NCBI GenBank assembly: GCA_017402845.1
Contig: JAFPLH010000079.1
Span: 29,918-93,917, forward strand
DNA length: 64,000 nucleotides
DNA from: Clostridia bacterium
Lineage (GTDB): Bacteria; Bacillota; Clostridia; Oscillospirales; Acutalibacteraceae
Direction of reading: 5' to 3'
Below the pieces are notes generated by a model. It was not told where the DNA came from and made no database searches. It saw only the letters and a program-made list of their open reading frames with translations. The translations under genes and the position numbers were made by a program. Each line of letters starts with the position of its first letter. Position 1 is the stretch's first letter. Positions 27,101 through 35,029 of this stretch are shown one piece after another.

Positions 27101-30100
27101 ATTGTATGTTACATATACTTTTTCCCAAGGAGCTGTAAAGTTTGTTTTCTGATTTGAGTCGTTTTTATTTGTAAGCTGTGCATTATAGAAACCAACAGTT
27201 ATCGGGTTGATCTCTTCACCGGAAAGATTAAGCTTTACAGCCTGATAACTAATTACCGACTTGCTGGGTTCAGCAATGTTATACTTAAATATTGCAGTAA
27301 CCTCACTCGGATAATCAAGAGTAAATTTGTAACCATCGTCTTCGCCGTCTTTGCCATAAGTTACTCCGTAACCGTCAGCTGCACCCCAACATGTTGTATA
27401 GTCGATAGTGCCATCATCTTTATGTGAATTTGTGCTTATGATCTTGAATTGGAAGGTGCCGACCTCGAATGTACCAAGCTCAAGCTTATACGTATTTACC
27501 AACGGATCAGCATTTTCAAGTGACATCTTATTGTCACCGGCTAATACTGCATCATAATTATGCTCACACCAGCTATTGTTGTCGCCTACAACAAAGAAAT
27601 CAACATCAACTGTATTGTTTACTTCAATAAGTTCAACTGAAATAGCACCAGAGTATTCATTAAATTTGATTATCGGCTTGAATTTTCTTGATACGTCTAC
27701 GTTAGCCGATGCCACATAGTTTCCATCATCATCGGCATCGTCGCCGCTGCCGCCCCAACAGTTACCGGAATGCCAACCTAAGTTATCATTATCCTCAAGT
27801 GCGCCTTCATCGCTAAGCTTTCTTACGATCTTAAATGTAATTACTTCGTCACCATCGATCAAAGGAGCTTCTAATTCATAATTACCGCCGGATACGTGAT
27901 TCATTACAGTCAGATTTCTGTAGAGATGAGGACCATCCGGTTCTTCCTGACCCCATTGATTGAGCCAACCGATAACTGCGAATGTAGATCCGCTTCCGTT
28001 GCCGTCTGCTGAGTCAGTTGTATACGAGCTTGTTGCATCAGATTTATCGAATGTAATAGTAAGCTTAGTATCGTCGCCAATAGTAACTGAGTAATTATCG
28101 CCGCCGTTACCATACCAGTTAGAATCAATAACACCTTTGTTCTTTGTTTTTGCTACAAACTTATATTTGTATGTGCCTGCGGGAAGATTATCAAATACCC
28201 AAGTGAAAATTGATCCATCAGATGATGTAGGCATTGTGAGATATTCAAAACGGTTTTCGGAACCGCCGTTTCTTGCCCAGTCGTTAAAGTCACCGGCAAT
28301 ACCCCAGTTGGAAACACCTGCTGTATATGCGTCACCGCTTAAAGCAATGTTTGCTTTACCGAGATTTTCAACCTTCAATTCTTCATCGGCTGCTGACAAT
28401 GTGCCTACCTTCGGTACAGAAGCACCGGAAGGAGAAGGAACAGGAGTTGCATTATCGATAAGCTCAGATTCATAATCGATAAATGTATCTACCTGTGCAT
28501 CAACAGGCATTTCGTTTGCTCTTGCATATACTGTAATATAATCGCCTGCCGTAGGATCTTTAAAGTTGCTTGCGATCCAGTCGTTTGCTTCTTCTTCTGT
28601 CGGGAACTGTTCGCTCTGGTTAGTCAGTTCAGTAGGATTCATACCTTCAACAATAAAGGATTCTCTTACTACGTCTTTACCATAGCTGTTCTGTGTAAGA
28701 ATTCTGCTTCTATAATCGTCGCCGAAATAGAAAGACTGATCTTTACAGGGGAATTCATCAAGGAAATTATAGGAAATTGCTCTGTACCAGCCGTAACCTT
28801 CGTATGTTAAACCGGGAACTGCAGGAAGGTCTGTTACACTTTTGTCATTCACGCCTGCTCTCTTGTAGTGAACAATAGCTGTATTCGGTTCTTTGGTATA
28901 AACCGTATACCATTTACCTGAGAACTGAGCGAAATCATCGATATCTGCTGAGTGTACACTCTCAAAGAGATAAGTAAGCTCATCATGGAATCCGTCAGAT
29001 TTATTACCCGTAGAATACAGATGCTTTGTATCACTCCATTCATAACCTTCTGAAACTGGTGTCTTTGTACACATACGTGCGTCACGAAGTGATTTCTGGT
29101 TAAGAGTTATATAAACGTCAGCACCGTTGCCCTCACCTGTCTGCTTCGGAACAGGGATACCGAAGAACTCCCATGACTGTGCAGAAGCACCGTTAAATCC
29201 GGAACGCTTACGCAAAGCGCCTTTTCTTGTTACGATAGCATTAATATAGTTGATATTAGTATTTGAAGCAAAAGTAACTTCGTATACATACCATCCGTTG
29301 CCTTCATATGTCATAGCACCCGTAGGACCTTGTTTTTCATCGGGAAGATCATCAGCTGTGATCCAGTCGCCGGAGAAGTGAAGTGACGGATACCGCGGAT
29401 CATTTGAAAGCTTATTAACAATTGAAGAACCGCCATAAGCTGAAGAACTGTCAGAGCTGTTTCTTGTTGAACCGTATGTGTAAAGATAAGGCTCATATCC
29501 CCAAGAAGCTGAAGCTCTTACATGGATACGCAGGAAACGTGTATCACTGGTGGGCTTATAAACGATATTACCGGAGAAAGCGTTTGGTCTTACCATACTT
29601 GTATCTGTAAAATCGAACTCTCTGGTAAGTGTATACATATCGTCGTCGCCGCCGTACCTGCAATATGCGGTGATATCAAGAATAGAGCCTGTATTGGTAA
29701 TATCAAGATATGTATCTACAGCATTCTTTTTAAGTTCATTAACTTTTGCTTGAGGAATAAGCTCGCCCTGAGAGCTGGTGGATACAAGATAAATATCTGC
29801 ACCGTGAGCGATAACATTATCCCTGAAGACCATAAGAGCAGTACCGCCCGTGTCTCCGCCGGAGTTACCGGGAATCTGATCTGAATGTTGTGAATAGTAA
29901 GATTCGGCAAAAGCAATAGCACTTTTAGCCTGTATGTAGCCTGCACGCTGACCAACAGTAGCCTGAGTTGTTGTGATATTGAGCGAAGCCATTGATACCA
30001 ACAACGCAGTCAGCAAAGCAAGAACGATACAGATTGCCATAGTTGTTGACAATGCCATACCTCTTTTTGAGTTTTTCTGCCGAAAGCAGCCTCTGAAAGC

Positions 30101-30106
30101 TTTCAT
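24131..30106 (-). CDS. Giant PilX/GspK-like minor pilin with carbohydrate-binding-like modules
   Basis: 1,991 residues. The N-terminus (KRGMALSTTMAICIVLALLT) is a prepilin-type helix lacking Glu5, as in GspK and PilX tip proteins, followed by QAKSAIAFAESYY typical of PilX. Behind it is a string of beta modules. Two resemble CBM25/26 starch-binding modules (about 180-310 with TYEGNGWYVYEV; about 400-490 with LTYEGYGWYRAI). Three resemble pullulanase X25/SusE-type modules (about 585-690 with GDFNDW and LPAGTYKYKFV; 705-830; 835-945). Further aromatic-rich repeats follow to a beta-helix-like C-terminus. ATG at 30106 chosen (AAAGGG 10 bp upstream); a GTG at 30172 is possible. A pilus tip adhesin binding starch-like glycans is inferred. 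Confidence 0.75.
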   Translation of the reverse strand: MKAFRGCFRQKNSKRGMALSTTMAICIVLALLTALLVSMASLNITTTQATVGQRAGYIQAKSAIAFAESYYSQHSDQIPGNSGGDTGGTALMVFRDNVIAHGADIYLVSTSSQGELIPQAKVNELKKNAVDTYLDITNTGSILDITAYCRYGGDDDMYTLTREFDFTDTSMVRPNAFSGNIVYKPTSDTRFLRIHVRASASWGYEPYLYTYGSTRNSSDSSSAYGGSSIVNKLSNDPRYPSLHFSGDWITADDLPDEKQGPTGAMTYEGNGWYVYEVTFASNTNINYINAIVTRKGALRKRSGFNGASAQSWEFFGIPVPKQTGEGNGADVYITLNQKSLRDARMCTKTPVSEGYEWSDTKHLYSTGNKSDGFHDELTYLFESVHSADIDDFAQFSGKWYTVYTKEPNTAIVHYKRAGVNDKSVTDLPAVPGLTYEGYGWYRAISYNFLDEFPCKDQSFYFGDDYRSRILTQNSYGKDVVRESFIVEGMNPTELTNQSEQFPTEEEANDWIASNFKDPTAGDYITVYARANEMPVDAQVDTFIDYESELIDNATPVPSPSGASVPKVGTLSAADEELKVENLGKANIALSGDAYTAGVSNWGIAGDFNDWARNGGSENRFEYLTMPTSSDGSIFTWVFDNLPAGTYKYKFVAKTKNKGVIDSNWYGNGGDNYSVTIGDDTKLTITFDKSDATSSYTTDSADGNGSGSTFAVIGWLNQWGQEEPDGPHLYRNLTVMNHVSGGNYELEAPLIDGDEVITFKIVRKLSDEGALEDNDNLGWHSGNCWGGSGDDADDDGNYVASANVDVSRKFKPIIKFNEYSGAISVELIEVNNTVDVDFFVVGDNNSWCEHNYDAVLAGDNKMSLENADPLVNTYKLELGTFEVGTFQFKIISTNSHKDDGTIDYTTCWGAADGYGVTYGKDGEDDGYKFTLDYPSEVTAIFKYNIAEPSKSVISYQAVKLNLSGEEINPITVGFYNAQLTNKNDSNQKTNFTAPWEKVYVTYNSPRGLTKDKELTAPSAEDPNPNCWWATVPSDAYYIYFSNAPHGERGNPGYEYTVDIQNADFATVTNPIFVPVSANDKPNGKEWEMGNNTFYRSYTSTTKTISGSEKMVYTGAMQVNYYDVPIVKLLMELVPDKNKKYCFSSHAYTNGYDFRTDGVSNPTFSADHFVTYQGEKYYYDDDCSAWGFSYLLVKESNGNNGGILLENHFALISNVQGVSTRMDNRAGAVFTSSGTYYHGDDCPHSYDNYAPNWYTFKIPTSSEVLIKNIKGVTSDSTYLIKNNATSIKVAKSGNNYNYPLYLYRDPNGKLQCYTYDTYIGNVDTTPNDTVSIYLNKPDSWSNNVGIHAYGVQNDGNFDAQIDRSNADNTFYRFEFDTGDYCFFEFFDKDAPTANRTGTLCFTGIEENREYQILCDPTNALNRGGTPNNLVFFCHPKTLALYGYQDARSAKNATTLNNKYTYHGDTKSYSSAEKLIINEFETMEENAKNNYERAGSDKHWSDGGSPAWSAGDSANYTQAVEIAKNFATAITNTRIYIADSIDPDDGGEYSGDYIFPEGSYRDSVVQYAERWVNCLRNVYSQAIGLYGDGSNGNILGDMIYYTDELNAIISYPEIELSSDAVQIIVDNQAVETTEGGVTTINGGWDISKIALWNKNESNQWVNTGLDLYETTQSNEGFYAYVFKNNFATKEFCIARTDTAIPNDVTTQTMQNGRRYTYHTATGKFEEDKSLYTVKCNYDLIDENDYTAAYGAYYKDNDNKPFIVYFNYDTTVKYKKNLLEHTYTIYAGAYTISKAAYKNFTTDFSDPNRVGINLFTDEAEKFFKNKARIGLANDVGSTPYTAWGTSLVTTGPGSKDIMIDGFDLPAGTDAEAKAGTADRINFRFKNAKNDDTLTLDRNVDLEAGVVTIAANNIDLNNKNFTITAKTVVFRTDTLITTPQGRFTISHGTYLYNLSSSVTSAEISLGTTGSANDWRKHYVLVDETKSDLGGGVYIGN

Positions 30107-30213
30107 TGCTAAAACACCCTTTCTAAAAATTTTAATAAAATATTCCTCCCCGTTTATCGTTACCTGCGGCACAACAAACGTCTACCCCCATCAAGGTAGT
30201 ATTATACAATTAA

Positions 30214-30242
30214 ATTATATAATATATTTAATAAATTGCCAA
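30214..30242 (-). promoter_or_regulatory. Promoter of the minor pilin operon
   Basis: TTGGCA, 17 bp, TATAAT on the minus strand, about 108 bp before the pilin start. The leader between contains a small hairpin (CTACC/GGGTAG, about 30182-30200). Nothing else is recognised in 30243-30430. Confidence 0.7.
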
Positions 30243-30430
30243 TAGTTTTTTTAAAATGATATCAAAAAATTTTTAAGAATTGTTTTGTGCAAATATAACA
30301 ATCAAAACGTGGTATAGAGTATAAATACTCATTATATTGAAGAAAATTTCACTAATATTCACATATTTATGCGACGGTTTTGTGAATAACAGTGTACAAG
30401 CAGTTTTACCTATGCATTAAATATTCATAC

Positions 30431-30910
30431 TTATACATTGTTTTTTTCGACATACTTTAAAAACATTTCAGCAGCGTATCTGAACTCCTTAGGATCGCTC
30501 AGCGGTGCTTTGCCGTAATTTTCGTGTACTCTGTCGTCTGTCCACGAACAGATCATATAATCTCCGTCAGCAGTAAATTCTGATGTATAATACTTCACGC
30601 ATTTTGTTTTTTCTTCATAACAAAAATACACACGTCTGCAAAGCGTCATAGCGGTAGGTTCAGGCATTTCCGCAATAATAATATACATATTCAGATCATC
30701 TGATTTTACCTTCTTCGGTATTATCCCGAAATCCTTCTCAGAATACGATCCGTCAGTCACCGGAGCAAACAAAACATAAAGATCACTGAAAAACTTGCCG
30801 CCCTTATCTGTAACTGCATTTATAAATGCCACAGGCGAGCTGTAAAACCATTTGGGAATACTCTCATGCTCAAGCGTATATCTGAATTGCTCAAATTCTG
30901 TCATTATCAT
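30431..30910 (-). CDS. Hypothetical protein following Mini-RNase III
   Basis: 159 residues, soluble, mixed alpha/beta by appearance. I do not recognise the family. The ATG at 30910 shares its first base with the last base of the mrnC stop (TAATG), so it is coupled to mrnC and belongs to the obgE operon. Visible features: a cysteine-bearing RRVYFCYEEKTKCVKYY segment and a basic C-terminus. Confidence 0.7.
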   Translation of the reverse strand: MIMTEFEQFRYTLEHESIPKWFYSSPVAFINAVTDKGGKFFSDLYVLFAPVTDGSYSEKDFGIIPKKVKSDDLNMYIIIAEMPEPTAMTLCRRVYFCYEEKTKCVKYYTSEFTADGDYMICSWTDDRVHENYGKAPLSDPKEFRYAAEMFLKYVEKNNV

Positions 30911-31314
30911 TACGATCTTTCCCCCGTCATTTTTTCTGCCAGACAAAAAAGCTCACGAAGTCTTTCGATATCGCCTTTAAGATAAACGTAACCGAAAAGA
31001 GCCTCTAATCCCGTTGCACGATGATAATCTATATTTCTTGCATTTTTCGGAACGGTCGTTGTATGAGCATTTTTTCCTCTTTTGTAAACAGCTTCTTCTT
31101 CTTCTGTCAGATAAGGCATAATAGCCTCAATAGTTTCTGCCTGTGCTTTGCAGTTGACCATATGAACCTTTTTGTCACTTAAAACACCAACAGGACGGTT
31201 AGCCTCGCAAACAAGCTTTTCTCTGACAAGCAGATCATACACACTGTCACCGATAAAAGACAGCGTAAGCGGACTTATCTCATTAAGGTTTATATCTCTG
31301 TCAAGAAAACGCAT
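30910..31314 (-). CDS. mrnC: Mini-ribonuclease III
   Basis: 134 residues, one RNase III catalytic domain with no double-stranded-RNA-binding domain. The metal-binding signature LSFIGDSVYDLLVRE (about 18-32) and the second acidic motif ATGLEALFGYVYL (about 103-115) are present. In Bacillus, Mini-III matures 23S rRNA ends in 50S precursors, which fits its place after the ribosome-assembly GTPase obgE. ATG at 31314; an in-frame TTG at 31329 overlaps the obgE stop. Confidence 0.9.
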   Translation of the reverse strand: MRFLDRDINLNEISPLTLSFIGDSVYDLLVREKLVCEANRPVGVLSDKKVHMVNCKAQAETIEAIMPYLTEEEEAVYKRGKNAHTTTVPKNARNIDYHRATGLEALFGYVYLKGDIERLRELFCLAEKMTGERS

Positions 31315-31325
31315 ATTCTCCCCCG

Positions 31326-32594
31326 TCAATCTACAAATTCAAACTCAAAATCGTATATAGAAACAGTGTCGCCCTCTTGTACGCCAGCGTCGTACAAAGC
31401 GTCTATAACACCCGCATTAAGCAGCACTCTCTGAAAATACTGCAAAGACTCATAGTCATCAAAGTTGACAGTATTCATAATACGTACAAGCCACTCTCCC
31501 TCAACAACGAATATTCCGTCCATATTGCGAACAGTCACTTCGTTCTTTTTGAGCTTATCGGGTTCAATAACAAGCGGCTCTGCCTCGAAGCGTGAGATAG
31601 GCGGCAGCTTTGACAGCTCCTCTCTGATACAGTTAAGCAGAGGATCGACTTCATAACGAATAGCCGCCATTATCGGGAAGAACTTATAGCCCATATTTTC
31701 AACGTATTTTCTGAAATCTTCTATCTGCTCATCTTCGGCAAGATCGCACTTGTTGCCGGCAACTATCATAGGACGCTTTGCAAGCTCCGGATCAAACTTT
31801 TCCAATTCTGCATTGATAGTTTTAAAATCCTCTTTGGGATCACGCCCTTCGCTGCCTGATACATCTACGATATGAACAAGCATTCTGCACCGTTCCACAT
31901 GGCGCAAAAATTGGTGTCCCAGACCGACGCCCTCCCAAGCGCCCTCGATAAGTCCGGGGATATCAGCCATTACAAACGACTCACCCTCACCAAGTCTTAC
32001 AACGCCTAAAACTGGTGTTATCGTTGTAAAATGATAATTCGCTATTACAGGTTTTGCCTCGCTGACAACTGATACAAGCGTACTTTTACCAACATTAGGA
32101 AAACCTACCAAACCAACATCAGCAAGAAGCTTTAATTCAAGCTGTACCTCATATTCTTCTCCGGGCATACCGGGCTTAGCAAATCTCGGAGTTTGTCTTG
32201 TGGGAGTTGCAAAATGGATATTTCCCCAACCGCCTTTGCCGCCTTTTGCAACAACAACGGGTTCGTCAGAAGAAATATCAGCCATAATTCTGCCTGTTTC
32301 AGCGTCCTTGATAACTGTTCCTCTTGGTACTCTTATAACAAGATCCTCCGCCTTTTTTCCGTTACATCGACCGCCCCTGCCGTTTTCGCCTTTAGGTGCG
32401 GTGTATTTCCTTTTATATCTAAAATCCGCAAGCGTGCTGAGATTATCGTCTGCGGCAAAAACAATATTACCGCCTCGTCCACCGTCGCCGCCGTCAGGAC
32501 CTCCGGAAGCTACATATTTTTCCCTATGAAACGAAACGCTTCCGTCGCCGCCGTCGCCTGCTTTTATCTTTATTTTCGCTATATCTACAAACAT
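31326..32594 (-). CDS. obgE: GTPase Obg
   Basis: 422 residues in three parts: the glycine-rich Obg fold (1-158, GGDGGRGGNIVF), the GTPase domain with GFPNVGKST (G1, about 165-173), DIPGL (G3) and NKCD (G4), and the OCT domain (about 340-422) found in Gram-positive Obg. Essential factor in 50S assembly and stress/sporulation control. Upstream gene of the mrnC operon. Confidence 0.95.
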   Translation of the reverse strand: MFVDIAKIKIKAGDGGDGSVSFHREKYVASGGPDGGDGGRGGNIVFAADDNLSTLADFRYKRKYTAPKGENGRGGRCNGKKAEDLVIRVPRGTVIKDAETGRIMADISSDEPVVVAKGGKGGWGNIHFATPTRQTPRFAKPGMPGEEYEVQLELKLLADVGLVGFPNVGKSTLVSVVSEAKPVIANYHFTTITPVLGVVRLGEGESFVMADIPGLIEGAWEGVGLGHQFLRHVERCRMLVHIVDVSGSEGRDPKEDFKTINAELEKFDPELAKRPMIVAGNKCDLAEDEQIEDFRKYVENMGYKFFPIMAAIRYEVDPLLNCIREELSKLPPISRFEAEPLVIEPDKLKKNEVTVRNMDGIFVVEGEWLVRIMNTVNFDDYESLQYFQRVLLNAGVIDALYDAGVQEGDTVSIYDFEFEFVD

Positions 32595-32618
32595 TTTCTT
32601 TTCCTTTCGTTAAGAACA

Positions 32619-32999
32619 TCATTTCTTATATCTGAAACCGCACCTGCTGCAATACCCCACAGAAGAAAACTCCTTACAAATGGGACAAGTATTTGTCGCT
32701 TCTTCTGCCAGAAGATCAATATCAATTTCTCCCTGCGCAGCATTTTTGTATGAGGCGCTATAATTTGAATTTCCGTAGCTGCCCGCAGAATGATAAGATT
32801 GTATATTACCGGATCTTATATTTGCGTTTACACTGCTGCCATTCTCTCTCTTACCGGCAAACGGAGCAAGTAAGAAGCAAAAGACTGCTATTGTCGCAAA
32901 AAAGCCGGACTCAAATTCTGCGGCCAAATACAAAAGAAACACACCCAAGCAAATGCACACGATCGCAGCAGGCTTTACTTTTTTACCGTTAGTTGACAT
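32619..32999 (-). CDS. Small membrane protein with C-terminal zinc ribbon
   Basis: 126 residues. Two hydrophobic segments at about 9-25 and 29-43 form a hairpin in the membrane. The C-terminus has a four-cysteine zinc ribbon (CPICKEF...YCSRCGFRY). Between them is a Ser/Asn/Tyr-rich linker. It lies 24 bp upstream of obgE on the same strand, so is probably co-transcribed with it. Family and function unknown. Confidence 0.65.
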   Translation of the reverse strand: MSTNGKKVKPAAIVCICLGVFLLYLAAEFESGFFATIAVFCFLLAPFAGKRENGSSVNANIRSGNIQSYHSAGSYGNSNYSASYKNAAQGEIDIDLLAEEATNTCPICKEFSSVGYCSRCGFRYKK

Positions 33000-33041
33000 A
33001 CATATACCCTCTTTCTTTTATAATATAAATTGATAAAACAA

Positions 33042-33071
33042 AAAGGAGCGATAAGAAATTACCGCTCCTTT
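33042..33071 (-). terminator. Terminator after rpmA
   Basis: AAAGGAGCG and CGCTCCTTT pair on the minus strand and are followed by TTGTTTT. It separates the rplU-prp-rpmA group from the obgE group. Confidence 0.8.
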
Positions 33072-33103
33072 AATCTCAGATATTTTTCAGCCGTAAGACC
33101 TGA

Positions 33104-33385
33104 TTACTGCTTAGGATAAACAGAAACCTTTTTACGGTCACGGCCCATACGCTCAAAACGAACTACACCGTCAGCCTTAGCGAACAATGTATCGTCGGAG
33201 CCACGGCCTACATTCTCGCCGGGATGAATGTGTGTTCCACGCTGCTTAACAAGAATGTTTCCTGCAAGTACAAACTGACCGTCTGCACGTTTAACACCCA
33301 AACGCTTAGACTCAGAGTCACGTCCGTTCTTTGTAGAACCCATACCCTTTTTATGAGCAAAAAGCTGAATGTTGATCTTTAACAT
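33104..33385 (-). CDS. rpmA: 50S ribosomal protein L27 (precursor form)
   Basis: 93 residues. The N-terminus [10 protein letters not shown] followed by [11 protein letters not shown] is the Firmicutes pre-L27: the first nine or ten residues are removed by the protease Prp, encoded just upstream. Conserved core [15 protein letters not shown]. Follows prp by 2 bp. Confidence 0.97.
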   Translation of the reverse strand: MLKINIQLFAHKKGMGSTKNGRDSESKRLGVKRADGQFVLAGNILVKQRGTHIHPGENVGRGSDDTLFAKADGVVRFERMGRDRKKVSVYPKQ

Positions 33386-33387
33386 AA

Positions 33388-33714
33388 TTACACCTCCGTA
33401 TATTTTACACTTATAAACTCTTTGTACTGCTCAGCCAGACCGAGCATATGCAGCTTGAAGCCCTGCAATATATATTTGCAGTCAGCCGCATTTTCCGATA
33501 AAATTCTAAGCACCGCATCACCGCTTTCGGTATCAACAGAAACCTTTGCGTCAATATGCATAACGTCTGTTATGGTATTCATAACCAGATAAACAGCCGA
33601 GCTTATCGCCGCACATACAATGTCCTCGCCCTCATCGGCAAAACCGCTGTGACCTTTAACATGAAATCCCAAAAGCTCTCCGTTTTTATCGGTGCAGAAA
33701 ATTACCTTAGTCAT
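33388..33714 (-). CDS. prp: Ribosomal-processing cysteine protease Prp
   Basis: 108 residues. The catalytic His and Cys are visible in [20 protein letters not shown] (about 19-38). Prp cleaves the N-terminal extension of L27. Its ATG overlaps the rplU stop (TAATG), keeping protease and substrate in one transcript. Confidence 0.93.
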   Translation of the reverse strand: MTKVIFCTDKNGELLGFHVKGHSGFADEGEDIVCAAISSAVYLVMNTITDVMHIDAKVSVDTESGDAVLRILSENAADCKYILQGFKLHMLGLAEQYKEFISVKYTEV

Positions 33715-34025
33715 TAATCCATACTAACGCCGGTGATCTCAACCTTTGTATAGGGCTGTCTATGTCCCATTTTTCTCTTTTCGCCCTTCTTAGGCTTGTA
33801 AGTAGAAACAACGATCTTCTTGCCCTTACCGTTCTTGAGCACCTTGCCTGTTACGGAAGCTTTAGCAACATACGGCGCACCTGTAACGAACTCGCCCTGT
33901 GTTCCGACTGCTACTACATTAAAGTTTACTGTTTCATCTGCTTCGGCGCCAAGCTTTTCAACGAAGATAACACTGCCTTCTTCAACCTTGTACTGCTTTC
34001 CGCCTGTTTCAATAATTGCATACAT
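33714..34025 (-). CDS. rplU: 50S ribosomal protein L21
   Basis: 103 residues, starting [17 protein letters not shown], with the C-terminal [19 protein letters not shown] basic motif ([13 protein letters not shown]). First gene of rplU-prp-rpmA, behind a structured leader and a consensus promoter. Confidence 0.97.
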   Translation of the reverse strand: MYAIIETGGKQYKVEEGSVIFVEKLGAEADETVNFNVVAVGTQGEFVTGAPYVAKASVTGKVLKNGKGKKIVVSTYKPKKGEKRKMGHRQPYTKVEITGVSMD

Positions 34026-34029
34026 TTTG

Positions 34030-34160
34030 CAGACACCTGCACTTTCTTTTAAGACTCGCTATCATATATCAAAAAATATACTGTCAATTCTATAAAAAAC
34101 GACGTTGTAGGCGCAGGCATATTTCGTCCTGTCTTAGCTGCCCATGATAAGCGGCATTAT
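34030..34160 (-). ncRNA. L21 leader (autoregulatory 5' UTR of rplU)
   Basis: The approximately 130-nt leader between the promoter and rplU contains blocks that look like the Firmicutes L21 leader: GGGCAGCTAAGACAGGACGA near 34118-34140, then GCCTGCGCC. The leader is thought to let L21 control its own operon. Recognition is from memory of the motif and was not tested with a covariance model. Confidence 0.65.
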
Positions 34161-34161
34161 G

Positions 34162-34191
34162 ATTATATCATTTCTGATACTTTTTTGTCAA
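34162..34191 (-). promoter_or_regulatory. Promoter of rplU-prp-rpmA
   Basis: TTGACA, 18 bp, TATAAT on the minus strand. Confidence 0.88.
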
Positions 34192-34220
34192 TACAAACTT
34201 TAAATAATTTTTTATAAAAA

Positions 34221-34253
34221 AAATCACTCTCACTTTATCAGTAAGAGTGATTT
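34221..34253 (-). terminator. Terminator of the tRNA-Met/tRNA-Glu unit
   Basis: AAATCACTCT and AGAGTGATTT pair; on the minus strand an eight-T run follows. The stem begins directly after the encoded CCA of tRNA-Glu. Confidence 0.85.
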
Positions 34254-34328
34254 TGGTGACCCGGACGAGAATCGAACTCGTGTTACCGCCGTGAAAGGGC
34301 GGTGTCTTGACCGCTTGACCACCGGGCC
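34254..34328 (-). tRNA. tRNA-Glu(TTC)
   Basis: Acceptor GGCCCGG/CCGGGTC, anticodon stem CCGCC/GGCGG with loop CTTTCAC (anticodon TTC), T-loop TTCGATT. CCA encoded at 34254-34256. Confidence 0.94.
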
Positions 34329-34335
34329 GAATTAG

Positions 34336-34409
34336 TAGCGATAGGTGGACTCGAACCGCCGACCTTTCGGGTATGAACCGAACGCTCTAGCCAACTAAGC
34401 TATATCGCC
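34336..34409 (-). tRNA. Elongator tRNA-Met(CAT)
   Basis: Acceptor GGCGATA/TATCGCT (G1-U72 wobble as in Bacillus elongator tRNA-Met), anticodon stem TTCGG/CCGAA with loop TTCATAC (anticodon CAT), T-loop TTCGAGT. No encoded CCA. The absence of the C1-A72 mismatch argues against initiator. A tRNA-Ile2 with lysidine cannot be fully excluded. Confidence 0.88.
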
Positions 34410-34439
34410 GTTTGTGTTGTGTCATCAGTGACAAGTGTT

Positions 34440-34468
34440 ATTATAGCGTATACAAAGAGATTTGTCAA
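34440..34468 (-). promoter_or_regulatory. Consensus promoter for tRNA-Met/tRNA-Glu
   Basis: TTGACA, 17 bp, TATAAT on the minus strand, 30 bp before the tRNA-Met 5' end. Confidence 0.9.
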
Positions 34469-34550
34469 TACTTTTTTCAAAAAATTTTATTTTGTTTTTT
34501 ATTGACTGTTTTCATTGTGTGCGTTAAAATAAAAAAAGGAGATGATAAAC

Positions 34551-34940
34551 ATGAAGAAATGTGATTATTGCAGCAAGGAGCTTGAAAGCTACCACCTGCA
34601 ATACTGCAAAGACAACAACTGTGAAGAACTTGCTTTAGCGTTTTACAAAAAAAGGCGCAAAACTGAAAAAACCTTTGGCGTTTTTAATATAATATGTATA
34701 TTAGCGATCATGGCAGGACTTATCATGGCGGTTTTTGTACCTGTGACAGGTAATATTATTGTTGCCTGTGCTCTTGTTGTACTCGGCATTGTTATTTTAG
34801 CTCTGCCCTTTGCGCCGGAAAGCTTTTATCAAAAGCACAAAATAAAGAAAACCACAACCATTGTCCGCATATTTGGCGCAGGCGTATTAGCTGCCGCTGC
34901 TTTTTTCGCATTCCTGGCTTTTTATTATTCAACAAAATAA
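34551..34940 (+). CDS. Small zinc-ribbon membrane protein
   Basis: 129 residues. The N-terminus has CDYCSKELESYHLQYC, a Cys-rich motif likely to bind zinc, then three or four hydrophobic segments (about 42-62, 67-85, 105-125). Function unknown. The ATG at 34551 has AAGGAG 9 bp upstream; the ATG at 34542 touches that site and is unlikely. It precedes ypeB on the same strand with an 89-bp gap. Confidence 0.65.
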   Translation: MKKCDYCSKELESYHLQYCKDNNCEELALAFYKKRRKTEKTFGVFNIICILAIMAGLIMAVFVPVTGNIIVACALVVLGIVILALPFAPESFYQKHKIKKTTTIVRIFGAGVLAAAAFFAFLAFYYSTK

Positions 34941-35029
34941 AGGGCGCCTATAAAAAATAATGTATAAATTATCCTTATCTGCCAATAATAAGCGCATAAT
35001 CACAATATCCGAAAGGAGTTAATTTGTTT

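Noticed and set aside
24291..29955. Many frames of 60-120 codons inside the giant pilin gene
   Set aside because: All lie within one continuous, domain-bearing 5.9-kb frame; none has its own ribosome-binding site or domain.
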